64,000 nucleotides of DNA from Paenibacillus_E violae (GCF_032461945.1 NZ_JAWCUD010000013.1:1-64000), one strand, 5' to 3'. Shown: positions 51,858 to 60,750, counted from the stretch's first letter. Notes: generated by a model from the letters alone, not told the origin. Program-made: numbers and translations.

Positions 51858-52430
51858 CTAGACGGAATACGTCTCCTTTGTTCTGGCCACTTGTTTGCGA
51901 GGACGTACAACAGCACGTAAAACAGTTAAACCAATCAAGAGGAGCGCTGTAATCACATACATCGTTTTGATCAGGATGCTCGAACTATCCGTCCCTATAA
52001 ATAATCCATGAATCAGGGATAACACAAAAATAGGATACGATAGCAAATGGAAAGCGAACCAAAGCTTCTTCTTCAGCTTCTGACGGATATCGGTTGTGAA
52101 GATTAACAAGAGCAATCCATACATTGCTATCGAGCCGGTACCACTCAATACCGCAGAATGCTTGGCCGCGAATGGAACAAGGATCTCCTTCCAATCATAC
52201 GGCATGAAAGTATCGATGACCAAAAGCACGGTATGCAGTAAAGCTAAACAAGTGCCCAAATGATTCGCATATGTATGCGATCGAAGAAGCCGCGCCTTCG
52301 TTTGACCCTTCCACTGAGGAAAGCTATACGCAATGCCTAGCGCCATCCCCATGAATAGACTGAGATAAGACAAGATGCCAAATACGCGAATTAACATCCA
52401 AATGGGTAAATCTAGCAGGATTTGAATCAC
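51858..52430 (-). CDS. Ferric-reductase-like transmembrane protein
   Basis: 190 residues with five or six membrane helices. Paired His residues (RSHTYANHLGTCLALLHTVLLV and LWFAFHLLSYPIFVLSLIHGLF) fit bis-heme ligation in the ferric reductase/YedZ fold. No FAD/NAD domain is fused. Start is GTG at 52430 with AGGAGGG upstream. It is third in an operon with a small Ser/Gly-rich membrane-anchored protein and ApbE, suggesting a membrane electron-transfer role. Confidence 0.72.
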   Translation of the reverse strand: MIQILLDLPIWMLIRVFGILSYLSLFMGMALGIAYSFPQWKGQTKARLLRSHTYANHLGTCLALLHTVLLVIDTFMPYDWKEILVPFAAKHSAVLSGTGSIAMYGLLLLIFTTDIRQKLKKKLWFAFHLLSYPIFVLSLIHGLFIGTDSSSILIKTMYVITALLLIGLTVLRAVVRPRKQVARTKETYSV

Positions 52431-52451
52431 TTTTACTCCCTCCTAACCTTT

Positions 52452-53438
52452 TCAAACATGCACAAAATCTGCTTCAAGCCCTAACCATTGACCCGTGGAT
52501 TTATTCGCACACGGATTCACATGATGGAGCGTTCCATCCTCTGTATAAATGAGAGCTTCCAACCGCTGCGCATGGCGTCTAAAAAGGGGTAGGCCTTCTT
52601 CCAGCCCACGAATGCACATGACCTTAGCCCATATTTCGCAATCAACCAAATGCTCCCCCACGACAGAGCACTGAATCACAGATGAGCGGCTAGGCTTCAT
52701 CGTACTGGGATCAATGAGATGATGCATACTACCTCCGCTGTTCCGCCAACTTCTCTTTTGCGTGCTCGAGGTAGCAACTGCCCCATCTACTAGCAAGAGC
52801 AAAAGATCATCCGCCCGATGTATACGACTGTTATTAGGTCTATCAATAGCAATCACCCACGGATCCGTATCTGTTGCGCCTCCCCATACTTCAACATCAC
52901 CACCGGCATTCACGAGGCCTCTTTGCATTTGCCGCTCGACGCGAAGTAATTCCGATAACCCCTGAACGGTCCAACTTTTTACAATGCCCCCTAAATCCAT
53001 TTGCTGATTACCAGGAAATCGTACGGATGACATGGCCGTGTCCAAATCTATCTGTAACCGATCCTCTGATAAAGGTAGCAGCGAATGGTTGCAGGCTTCT
53101 GCGCATTCATCATCATTTGATATCGTTTCGAAACTACGTTGGTAACCAGCTTGCTCAAGTGCAGGAAGAATGAAAATATTAAACGCTCCCTCCGTCACTT
53201 CAAAATAATGCTGGCACAGCTCAAGTACATTCGCCATTTCATCTGATATCATGCAACGGCTTCCTGAGTTCCTATTAAGCCGGGAACATTCGCTTGATGG
53301 CAAAAACCTGCTAAACCGCCGTTCTGCCTTGGCAAAATAAGATTGGATAAGCGGCTCAAATTCAGACATCTCATGGCGTGCAGCCAATATCACTTGAATT
53401 TGCGTGTTCATGGAACGAAAGCTTGACTCCTGGAGCAT
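52452..53438 (-). CDS. apbE: FAD:protein FMN transferase
   Basis: 328 residues. ApbE moves FMN from FAD onto Ser/Thr of exported proteins. MNTQIQVIL at the start, RFSRFLPSSECSRLNRNSG, MDLGGIVKSWTVQGLSELL and GLVNAGGDVEVWG are characteristic; the metal Asp/Thr region is LLLLVDGAVATSSTQKRSW. There is no lipobox or signal peptide, so it is probably cytoplasmic. ATG at 53438 is nine bases after AAGGAG; one at 53447 is too close. Same operon as the ferric-reductase-like gene. No FMN-bind-domain target is seen nearby. Confidence 0.85.
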   Translation of the reverse strand: MLQESSFRSMNTQIQVILAARHEMSEFEPLIQSYFAKAERRFSRFLPSSECSRLNRNSGSRCMISDEMANVLELCQHYFEVTEGAFNIFILPALEQAGYQRSFETISNDDECAEACNHSLLPLSEDRLQIDLDTAMSSVRFPGNQQMDLGGIVKSWTVQGLSELLRVERQMQRGLVNAGGDVEVWGGATDTDPWVIAIDRPNNSRIHRADDLLLLLVDGAVATSSTQKRSWRNSGGSMHHLIDPSTMKPSRSSVIQCSVVGEHLVDCEIWAKVMCIRGLEEGLPLFRRHAQRLEALIYTEDGTLHHVNPCANKSTGQWLGLEADFVHV

Positions 53439-53457
53439 AAAGACCATCTCCTTGTTT

Positions 53458-53778
53458 TTATGAAGCTTGACTTCTAGTATGTGCTTTCAACTGTGGCTGT
53501 GAAGATTCGGCACCTCCTGTGGAGCCTGTTGATCCGGCGGACCCTGCCCCCGCTGCCATCCGGTCATGGTTTCTTCCCCGACGGACTGTATTCTCTGCTC
53601 CCCGATTGTTAGGAGCATCCTTCTGAGCCGTTACCGTAGCCGAATTATCTTTGGATAGAGCAGCTGCGGAGACAGCCGCTAGAAATTGCGGGCTATCTTT
53701 CACTTCTTGAAATAAATAGAAGAGGAGAACCCCAATGACGATCCCCATTTGCCATTTTGTCCACTTGGACTTTTTCAT
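53458..53778 (-). CDS. Small membrane-anchored low-complexity protein
   Basis: 106 residues. A basic start, one membrane segment (MGIVIGVLLFYLFQEV) and an exported tail that is Ala/Asn/Arg-rich, then Gly/Ser/Thr-rich (GAGSAGSTGSTGG). No canonical D-x-x-S/T-G-A-T flavinylation motif is visible. ATG at 53778 follows AGGAGGGG. First gene of the operon with apbE and the ferric-reductase-like protein, 19 nt upstream of apbE. Function unknown; an electron-carrier partner or ApbE target is speculation. Confidence 0.6.
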   Translation of the reverse strand: MKKSKWTKWQMGIVIGVLLFYLFQEVKDSPQFLAAVSAAALSKDNSATVTAQKDAPNNRGAENTVRRGRNHDRMAAGAGSAGSTGSTGGAESSQPQLKAHTRSQAS

Positions 53779-53912
53779 TCCTATCGCCCCTCCTAACTAA
53801 TGGCCTAATCTTAACTTCATTATATTTGTTAGTTGTTTCACTTACCTGAGAAAAGCCTTAACAACAACTGAAACTTAACTGAATGGATAACGCATTCGAC
53901 TTTGATATACAC

Positions 53913-53966
53913 AAAGAAAGGCTACCCAGGTAAGTAGATCAACTACTTCTTCCTGAATAGCCTTAC
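53913..53966 (-). terminator. Terminator of yheA
   Basis: Minus strand AAGGCTAttCAGG pairs with CCTGggTAGCCTT, with further AGTAG/ACTT pairing inside. Confidence 0.65.
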
Positions 53967-54009
53967 ATTTATCTTCTATTTGAGGATCTTCTATTCGAGT
54001 ATCTTTCTT

Positions 54010-54351
54010 CTACTGCAACATCGCTTGCAACGGCTCCGCAATAATGCGCTGCACATCCTCAAGCACTATCGATAAACGGCGTTCCGCATCAAATAACTGC
54101 TTAATCCCCGGATTCAGAGCGAGTACGTCATACAGCTTCTGCAGCTGCTCCATCTCCTCTTCAGGCGGCATCTCGCCTACAGCCATTTTCTGTTGAAGTT
54201 CATTTTGACGCGAGCGAAAATCTTCCAATAAGTTTTTGCTAGACGCATCCTGATTAATCTTCGAGCGAATCTCCAGCATATCCTTGTATTCGCTGCTTTC
54301 TTTAATCGCTTTTGCCAACTCATACGCTCTATCGTGTACGTTCATTTCCAT
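54010..54351 (-). CDS. yheA: YheA/YlbF-family helical protein
   Basis: 113 residues, all-helical. HDRAYELAKAIKESSEYKDMLEIRSKINQDASSKNLLEDFRSRQNELQQKM is typical of the YlbF/YmcA/YheA family, whose better-known members act in the RNase Y specificity complex. YheA is favoured because it neighbours yheC/yheD genes, as in B. subtilis. ATG at 54351 has a TAGGAGGT-like site upstream. It is divergent from the ATP-grasp array. Confidence 0.82.
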   Translation of the reverse strand: MEMNVHDRAYELAKAIKESSEYKDMLEIRSKINQDASSKNLLEDFRSRQNELQQKMAVGEMPPEEEMEQLQKLYDVLALNPGIKQLFDAERRLSIVLEDVQRIIAEPLQAMLQ

Positions 54352-54416
54352 GACCTCCTAATTTAACCCAAACTCGGTTGGGCTCTTCCTCCAAACAGTT
54401 TCGACGACATACCAAG

Positions 54417-54445
54417 CACCAAGGGATATATGTCCTCATATGATG
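54417..54445 (+). promoter_or_regulatory. Sigma-K-like promoter of the ATP-grasp array
   Basis: -35 CACC (54417-54420), 16-bp spacer, -10 CATATGATG (54437-54445). The sigma-K consensus is mACm-N16-CATAnnnTA, so one position differs. It lies about 60 bases before the first TTG start. Confidence 0.45.
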
Positions 54446-54505
54446 GAGTAGTTTACTTTGCTTAAACAGCAATGCCATTTTTGATGCTGGAAGGAGTGTT
54501 CGCTA

Positions 54506-55882
54506 TTGACCAGGACGAAAGTCGGAATATCCATTCAAGGCACCAGCATCTATTTGGATGATCGGACCGTTGTTCTAAGTGAAGCCATTGCAAGAAAATG
54601 GAAAGTTCCGTCCAATCAATCGATGACTCTGCGCTTCGGCTCTGCCAAACAGGATGTCAAGGTCGTCACCGCCGCTACATCGAACAGTTTACGGTTCAAT
54701 CCTGTCCTCGCTACCAAGATCGGTATTCATCAAGGGGCGCAGCTCAATATCCATTATAGGCAAAATGTGGGCACTTTGTCGATTGGACCTTTAATTGGCG
54801 TGATGATCAGCCGCGTTTATACAAGTTCACACGACCGCCCATTTGGTGCGATTACCGCTTTTTGTAAAGAAATGACCGACGCATGTGAACGTTATGGGGC
54901 TGTTGTCTGCTTCTTCCCGCCTGGTGAAATGCAAGCGAATGCCAGTTCCATTTCCGCATATGCGTATGCCAATGGTTCCTGGAGCAAAAAAATGTTTCCG
55001 ATCCCCAATGTGATCTACAACCGGCTTACTTCGCGCAAGTATGAGAACTTGCCGAATGTTCAACAATTTTTGAAAGATGCTAAGACCCGTTATGGAACCG
55101 AGGTCTTCAATGAGAAATATTTGAACAAAACGGAAGTGTTCGAAGCTTTGCGCAAAGATAGTTCCCTTCATGGGTATTTACCGGAATCCTACCTCTTCAA
55201 AAATTATCAAATGTTAAAATCGATGGCCTCCCGCCATCCCGTTCTATTCCTCAAACCAATTACCGGCAGCTTGGGAAAAGGAATTATTCGCATTCGCCGA
55301 GAGCCCGGTGACGTCTATACGTGTCATTATACGAATCTAACCGGTGTTCGCAAACAGACGTTTCCTTCCCTTTCTGCTGTCTTTCAAGCGATATCCGGCA
55401 AACTCAAGACCCAGCGCTATCAACTGCAGCAAGGACTTGATCTTATCACAACAGACGGCAGATCGATTGATTTCCGTTCGCTTGTCCAGCGTGGGGCCAA
55501 AGGGGAGTGGGCCATCACCTCCATTGTCGGCCGTATTGCCGGATCTCAGCATTTCGTCTCCAACCTTGCACGAGGCGGCAGTCTGACCAATGTGGTGGGC
55601 GCACTTGCCAAAACGCCATTTTCTTCAGCCACTCGTGTCTCTGTAACGGCTCGATTGCGCAAGGCCTCTATCGACATTGCCAAAGGGATTGAAGCCCAAA
55701 TCCCGAGTCATTTTGGAGAGCTGGGGATCGACCTTGCTGTAGATAAAATGGGGAAGGTCTGGCTGCTTGAGGTAAACTCCAAACCTTCTAAGGATGATAA
55801 TACGCCATTAAACACGGACAAAAAAATAAGACCTTCCGTGAAACAACTCGTGCAATACGCCAAATTCTTAGCAAAGATTTGA
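54506..55882 (+). CDS. yheD: YheD-like ATP-grasp protein 1 (long form)
   Basis: 458 residues. An N-terminal beta-rich domain (about 1-95) ends at SIGPLIGVMI. Next is the YheC/D region with VIYNRLTSRKYE (about 170), then an ATP-grasp fold (about 215-455). The P-loop-like lysine segment is LFLKPITGSLGKGIIRI; FRSLVQR and SNLARGGSL follow. Metal ligands lie in GELGIDLAVDKMGKVWLLEVNSKPS. The family includes endospore coat-associated proteins; the ligase substrate is unknown. The start is TTG at 54506 with AAGGAG nine bases upstream. First of five tandem paralogs. Confidence 0.85.
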   Translation: MTRTKVGISIQGTSIYLDDRTVVLSEAIARKWKVPSNQSMTLRFGSAKQDVKVVTAATSNSLRFNPVLATKIGIHQGAQLNIHYRQNVGTLSIGPLIGVMISRVYTSSHDRPFGAITAFCKEMTDACERYGAVVCFFPPGEMQANASSISAYAYANGSWSKKMFPIPNVIYNRLTSRKYENLPNVQQFLKDAKTRYGTEVFNEKYLNKTEVFEALRKDSSLHGYLPESYLFKNYQMLKSMASRHPVLFLKPITGSLGKGIIRIRREPGDVYTCHYTNLTGVRKQTFPSLSAVFQAISGKLKTQRYQLQQGLDLITTDGRSIDFRSLVQRGAKGEWAITSIVGRIAGSQHFVSNLARGGSLTNVVGALAKTPFSSATRVSVTARLRKASIDIAKGIEAQIPSHFGELGIDLAVDKMGKVWLLEVNSKPSKDDNTPLNTDKKIRPSVKQLVQYAKFLAKI

Positions 55883-55891
55883 GGTGGAACT

Positions 55892-57019
55892 ATGCGGTTA
55901 AGCACCAAACGTCCCTTGCTCGGGATTATGGTCACAGAATTGAAACGGGAACTGCCTTTTGCCAGCTCAGGCTTTTATCAGCATCTGACTTATTATGGCG
56001 CCCGTGAAGGTCTGGACGTCGTCGTGTTCTCACCGAATCGCATCGACTGGAAAGGGCATACGGTACGGGGTTACACCTACTTGACGGAAACGAAGGAATG
56101 GGTGCCCAAACTCGTTCCGCTGCCCTCACTGATCTATGATCGATGTTTCTTTAACAATAAACACAGCTATGAACAGTATCAGTACCATGTGAAAAAGCTG
56201 CGCGAATCCCCTCTAATACGCTTCCTGGGCTATGGACTGGGTGGAAAATGGGAAGTCGATCAAATTTTGCAGAAAGATCGTATGATCAGCCGTTACTTAC
56301 CTGAAACGAACTTGCTCACAAGCGGCAGCGCTCTTAGAAATTGGCTTCAAACTAGGGAAGATGTGTTTCTTAAACCACAGGGCGGCAGCCAAGGAAAGGG
56401 TGCCCTGCATCTTCACAAAGAAAACACGATGAACGGAAAAAGCACCTACCATATCAAAGGTCGCAATGCTCACAACGGGCTCGTCGATCACCAATTTCAT
56501 GATTTCTATTCCTGTTGGCAATGGCTGCGTAGCTCTATCGGCAACAGGCCGTACCTGATGCAAGAATATCTGCACCTGCATTCTTCAGAAGGAATGGCTT
56601 ATGATATTCGCTCTCTCGTCCAAAAGAACGGTTCCGGCATATGGGAGAGCACCGGCATGGCGGTTCGTGTCGGCAAACCTGGCAGTGTGACTTCCAATCT
56701 GCATGGCGGAGGAAGTGCTGAAGAGGTTTCCGCCTATCTAACCAGGGAATTCGGCGATACCAAGGCTAGTGAGCTCATAGCAACACTAACCATGCTCTCG
56801 AATCGAATCCCCCCGCTTCTGGAAACCCATCACGGACGATTGGCTGAGCTCGGTATCGATCTTGGGATCGATACGTGGGGGCGCGTCTGGATTCTCGAAG
56901 TGAATTCCAAGCCAGGCAGAACGATTTTCGCGCGCATGCGCAACGAGAAAGCACGGTTGAAATCCATAGCTAACCCTATTTATTATGCTGGATATTTGCT
57001 GCACAAAAAGCTGAGTTAA
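55892..57019 (+). CDS. yheC: YheC-like ATP-grasp protein 2 (short form)
   Basis: 375 residues, lacking the ~95-residue N-terminal domain of paralogs 1 and 3. Starts RPLLGIMVTELKRELPFASSGFYQHLTYYG. LIYDRCFFN replaces the YNR motif; ATP-grasp segments are VFLKPQGGSQGKGALHL, IRSLVQKNG, SNLHGGGSAEEV and AELGIDLGIDTWGRVWILEVNSKPG. With YDRC and SNLHGGGSA it is closest to paralog 5. GAGGTGG precedes ATG, 9 nt after the previous stop. Confidence 0.85.
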   Translation: MRLSTKRPLLGIMVTELKRELPFASSGFYQHLTYYGAREGLDVVVFSPNRIDWKGHTVRGYTYLTETKEWVPKLVPLPSLIYDRCFFNNKHSYEQYQYHVKKLRESPLIRFLGYGLGGKWEVDQILQKDRMISRYLPETNLLTSGSALRNWLQTREDVFLKPQGGSQGKGALHLHKENTMNGKSTYHIKGRNAHNGLVDHQFHDFYSCWQWLRSSIGNRPYLMQEYLHLHSSEGMAYDIRSLVQKNGSGIWESTGMAVRVGKPGSVTSNLHGGGSAEEVSAYLTREFGDTKASELIATLTMLSNRIPPLLETHHGRLAELGIDLGIDTWGRVWILEVNSKPGRTIFARMRNEKARLKSIANPIYYAGYLLHKKLS

Positions 57020-57115
57020 GCTTGGATGGCCGGTAAGTGCCCGGGTAGCGGACGTTATGTCTCGCTACTTTGACACGGAAGCCCCGTAGGGCAACAAGTT
57101 TAGGAGGGTAACCTA
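57020..57115 (+). other. Structured spacer between ATP-grasp genes 2 and 3
   Basis: The only sizeable gap in the array. It contains GTAGCG and CGCTAC, which can pair around a 12-nt loop, and flanking TGCCC/GGGCA that could close an outer stem. It ends in TAGGAGGGTAACC, the ribosome site of gene 3. It has no T run, so is unlikely to be a terminator. It may be an RNA element controlling gene 3. Confidence 0.35.
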
Positions 57116-58480
57116 ATGAGTTTGACAACGTGTATGCTCCACGCCGTACAACGAACAGATAGATCGGTCTACTTAACAAGTGAAGTCGTCAAAGCTTTAC
57201 GGTTAACCGGTACCAAATCGATTACTGTAAAGGTCGGCAGCAAAACAGCCACCCTACCGATCCGCCTGATTAAAAAAAGTGGTCAGCATATGTACATTCC
57301 GCTTTCTTTGATGGCTTCTCTGCGAGTTCCTCGCTCGGGGAGCGTAATGGTCGCGAGCGCGAATAACAAAGAACTGCGCATCGGACCGCTCATCGGCGTT
57401 TTAACGAATATTGTAGGAGGTTCATCTCCCTTTGGTACAAAAACCGGGTTCATCCGTCAGGTTTTAAATACAGGTTCGAGCAAATCTTTTATTTTCGCTT
57501 TCAGCCCGAAAGGGGTCAATTGGGTACAGGAAACCGTTACGGGGATCATTCCCAAAGAAGGCGGAGGCTGGATTCGCAAAACGTTCCCGCTTCCGGATGT
57601 CGTCTATAACCGCCTATCCAGCCGTGTAGCTGAGAAGTCGGCCGGGATGGAGGGCTTTAAGGATCGTTTTGTACGCAGAGGCATCCCACTGTTTAACTGG
57701 AGCTTTTTTGACAAATGGGATGTGTACAAAATGTTAGCTGGCGACGATGCTTACAAATTCGTTCCAGAGTCCAAGATTAATCCATCTGCGGATCAAATTA
57801 AAGAAATGCTCGACAAGCATAAATTCATTTATTTGAAACCAACGGCGGGTAGTTTGGGCATCGGTATTTTCCGGGTGACCTATAACCCGAAACGCGGTTA
57901 TTTTGTTCGATACCGCAAGGGCGGCAAAAACGTACTCATCCGTTATGGAAAATTCGAAGGGCTTATGCAAATGCTCGGAACTGGACGGGGTCGTCTATCC
58001 AATTACGTGGCACAGCAAGGCATCCGCCTAATTGAAATTGACAACTGCCCTATTGATTTCCGCTTCCACATGACGAAAAACGGCAGCAACAACTGGGTTG
58101 TCGCCGCCATCGGGGCCAAGAAATCCGGCAAGGGCAGCGTAACCACCCATATCCGCAACGGCGGTCAATTAATGACGCCAGAGCAGGTACTTCGTCAAAT
58201 CTACGGCAGCCGTGCAGAGAGCGTGCTTAGCAATGCCAAAGAAACGGCGATCAAGCTCGCCGAAGGCATCGAAAATAATTATGACCATTTGCTCGGAGAG
58301 CTCGGATTCGATATTGGTATCGATCAAAATGAGAAAATTTGGATGTTTGAGGCCAATGCCAAACCAGGCAGATCGATCTTCAAACACCCTTCATTGAAAG
58401 AAGGAGACCTCGCAACTTTACAAAATATTTATGATCACTGCCTTTATTTAAGCCGTTTCCGTGCTAGGAGGGAAAACTAA
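57116..58480 (+). CDS. yheD: YheD-like ATP-grasp protein 3 (long form)
   Basis: 454 residues. An N-terminal beta domain (about 1-95) ends at RIGPLIGVLTNIVGG. VVYNRLSSRVAE, then ATP-grasp elements IYLKPTAGSLGIGIFRV, DFRFHMTKNG, TTHIRNGGQL and GELGFDIGIDQNEKIWMFEANAKPG. The second Lys/Gly of the P-loop (GKG in the others) is GIG here. ATG at 57116 has TAGGAGGG. Its TAA shares one base with the start of gene 4. Confidence 0.85.
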   Translation: MSLTTCMLHAVQRTDRSVYLTSEVVKALRLTGTKSITVKVGSKTATLPIRLIKKSGQHMYIPLSLMASLRVPRSGSVMVASANNKELRIGPLIGVLTNIVGGSSPFGTKTGFIRQVLNTGSSKSFIFAFSPKGVNWVQETVTGIIPKEGGGWIRKTFPLPDVVYNRLSSRVAEKSAGMEGFKDRFVRRGIPLFNWSFFDKWDVYKMLAGDDAYKFVPESKINPSADQIKEMLDKHKFIYLKPTAGSLGIGIFRVTYNPKRGYFVRYRKGGKNVLIRYGKFEGLMQMLGTGRGRLSNYVAQQGIRLIEIDNCPIDFRFHMTKNGSNNWVVAAIGAKKSGKGSVTTHIRNGGQLMTPEQVLRQIYGSRAESVLSNAKETAIKLAEGIENNYDHLLGELGFDIGIDQNEKIWMFEANAKPGRSIFKHPSLKEGDLATLQNIYDHCLYLSRFRARREN

Positions 58481-59604
58481 TGGCTTTCTTCCTGCACAAC
58501 AAAGAGCAGAATCCGAGGCTGGCCATTCTCACCGTTAAGGATAGTAATCGCGTATTTCGAGGGAATTTACACAATTTCCTTGATCTCATTCAGACCGGTG
58601 AGCGGCTTGGGGTTGATGTTTACGTCGTGACCACCAAGGATTTCAACCTATCGGGAAATGAAATCCACGGTTATCGCTACAACAACCAAACTAAAAAATG
58701 GAGCAGGGAACTCGTTCCCGCTCCTCAAGTTGTCTACAATCGCATTCCTTATCGCAAAATGGAAATGAAGCCCGAAGTGCAACAAACGATTCAAGCTTGC
58801 AACCGCAGCTCCAGCGTTCATTTATTCAATTCTTCCTTCTTTAACAAATGGACCTTATTCAGTTGGCTTAATGGAGCCAAGGATAGCAAGCCCTATATGC
58901 CCGATACCAAACAATTAAGTTCAGCTGACGATCTGACTGCCCTTTTGCGCAAACACGCCGTGTTGTATTTGAAACCGGTGAAAGGCAAAGCGGGAAAAGG
59001 CATTATGCGTATTGACCGAATAACAACGAAAGGTCAAACCCAATACCGGCTAAGCCGTCAGGTAGATAAGCAAATGACTTACAGCGTGCATCATTCCACT
59101 TCCGAGCTTTGGAACGAGTGGAATCGGCACCGCGGCTCCAACGAGTACATTGTTCAGCAAGGCATAGCTTTGGCAAGGTACAAACAGCGGGCTTATGATT
59201 TGCGCGCTCTCATCCAGAAAACTTCCAAAGGGGAATGGAGCGTGTCAGGCGTTGGCGCCCGTGTAGCAGGTAAAGCGAGCATCACCACGCACGTTCCACG
59301 AGGCGGTTCGATCGATGATCCGTTCAAGCTGCTTTCACAGGGTTTTGGACCAAAAGAAGCAAAAAGCATCCTCAAACGAGTTGAAACAGCTGCCGTCACG
59401 CTCGCGACTCAGATTGAAAAATCATCCGGCAATCAACTTGGCGAAATGTCGATGGATATCGGCGTCGATGTTGGAGGCCATATCTGGTTCTTCGAAGCGA
59501 ACTCCAAACCAATGAAATTCGATGAACCGAAAATCCGCAAAAAATCACTTGAACGTATTATTCGTTATAGCCTTTATTTAATTAATAATGGAAGAAGAAG
59601 GTGA
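58480..59604 (+). CDS. yheC: YheC-like ATP-grasp protein 4 (short form)
   Basis: 374 residues, short form. Begins PRLAILTVKDSNRVFRGNLHNF. VVYNRIPYRKME, LYLKPVKGKAGKGIMRI, DLRALIQKTSKGEW, TTHVPRGGSI and GEMSMDIGVDVGGHIWFFEANSKPM. TTH and FFEAN tie it to paralog 3 more than to 2 and 5. AGGAGG lies inside gene 3 and the start overlaps its stop (TAATG), so translation is coupled. Confidence 0.85.
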   Translation: MAFFLHNKEQNPRLAILTVKDSNRVFRGNLHNFLDLIQTGERLGVDVYVVTTKDFNLSGNEIHGYRYNNQTKKWSRELVPAPQVVYNRIPYRKMEMKPEVQQTIQACNRSSSVHLFNSSFFNKWTLFSWLNGAKDSKPYMPDTKQLSSADDLTALLRKHAVLYLKPVKGKAGKGIMRIDRITTKGQTQYRLSRQVDKQMTYSVHHSTSELWNEWNRHRGSNEYIVQQGIALARYKQRAYDLRALIQKTSKGEWSVSGVGARVAGKASITTHVPRGGSIDDPFKLLSQGFGPKEAKSILKRVETAAVTLATQIEKSSGNQLGEMSMDIGVDVGGHIWFFEANSKPMKFDEPKIRKKSLERIIRYSLYLINNGRRR

Positions 59605-59610
59605 TTATGC

Positions 59611-60744
59611 TTGTCTTCACAACGACTGGGCGTACTCGCTATCTATTTAAGCAAAACTCGGCTCGAAGAACTCTCTTACTTTCAAAAGCTAAGTAAAGAA
59701 GGTAAAAAGATGGGGGTTCAAGTCGAAGTCTTCTCACCGACCGATGTCGAAGCTGACAACTCGGTGCGCTCATTAACCTATGACGCTTCCTTACGCAAAT
59801 GGGTTCGCCGCCGCACATCGATGCCGCCTGTCATTTATGACCGTTGTCGCTACAAAGCAGCTGCGAACTATCAAATGCTCAAAGCATTTCGTAATCGGCA
59901 TGCCAAACTGATCTTTCTGAGCAGACCGCTGGCCAATAAATGGTCAATGCATCAAATTTTATCTGAAAATGAAGGCATACGCCCCTTCCTGCCGGTTACC
60001 GTGCGATACAGTTCTGTGCAAGAGCTGCTGAAGTTTATAAAGAAGCATTCGCTTGTCTATGTCAAACCGAAAAACGGTACAGGTGGAAGAGGCATCCTGC
60101 GCATTGAGCAGTTGGGTCCCGACCTGTTTTTATTGCAGGGAAGAAATCAGCAAAGAACCATCATCGCCCCATACCGCGCAAGTGAAAAACAGCTGTCGAT
60201 CAAGCTGCATACGCTAAAGCTGAGTCCGGACTATGTGGTTCAACAAGGAATACAGCTTACGCTGAAGGATGGACGCGTGCATGATTATCGGTTGCTCATT
60301 CAAAAAAACGGCCGCGGGGAATGGGAAGTAACCGGCTGTGCCGGCCGCATCGGTCCTCACCGCAGCATCACCTCGAACCTGCACGGAGGCGGAAGCGCGG
60401 TTCCGCAAGATAAGCTGCTAGCGTACCGTTTCGCTTCACCTGAAAAAACGGAAAGCATTAAGAAAGAAATGAACAATTTCGCCTATAAGCTGGCAGATTT
60501 TCTAGAAACGAAATTCGGCAAGCTGTGTGAGTTGGGCATGGATATTGCCGTAGATCCCAAAGGAAATGTTTGGCTGCTGGAAGTCAATCCCAAGCCTTCC
60601 CGGGAAGTTTTCCGTAAGATCGGCGAAATCGCTACGTATCAGAAGGCGGTTTCACGACCTCTCGAGTATGCCGTCTGGATGCTAAGGCAAAGCACTCGAA
60701 AAATAGAACCGCCTTCTAGCGAGGCATCCAATGAAATGGATTAA
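59611..60744 (+). CDS. yheC: YheC-like ATP-grasp protein 5 (short form)
   Basis: 377 residues, short form. QRLGVLAIYLSKTRLEELSYFQKLSKEG at the start; VIYDRCRYK, VYVKPKNGTGGRGILRI, DYRLLIQKNGRGEWEV, SNLHGGGSAVPQ and CELGMDIAVDPKGNVWLLEVNPKPS. Closest to paralog 2 by YDRC and SNLHGGGSA. Start is TTG at 59611 with AAGGTGAT upstream, six bases after the previous stop. Last gene of the array; a hairpin follows. Confidence 0.85.
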   Translation: MSSQRLGVLAIYLSKTRLEELSYFQKLSKEGKKMGVQVEVFSPTDVEADNSVRSLTYDASLRKWVRRRTSMPPVIYDRCRYKAAANYQMLKAFRNRHAKLIFLSRPLANKWSMHQILSENEGIRPFLPVTVRYSSVQELLKFIKKHSLVYVKPKNGTGGRGILRIEQLGPDLFLLQGRNQQRTIIAPYRASEKQLSIKLHTLKLSPDYVVQQGIQLTLKDGRVHDYRLLIQKNGRGEWEVTGCAGRIGPHRSITSNLHGGGSAVPQDKLLAYRFASPEKTESIKKEMNNFAYKLADFLETKFGKLCELGMDIAVDPKGNVWLLEVNPKPSREVFRKIGEIATYQKAVSRPLEYAVWMLRQSTRKIEPPSSEASNEMD

Positions 60745-60750
60745 GCGCGC

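Noticed and set aside
57020..57115. Known riboswitch class (c-di-GMP, TPP, glutamine) in the ATP-grasp spacer
   Set aside because: The conserved cores of those classes, as I know them, are not present.
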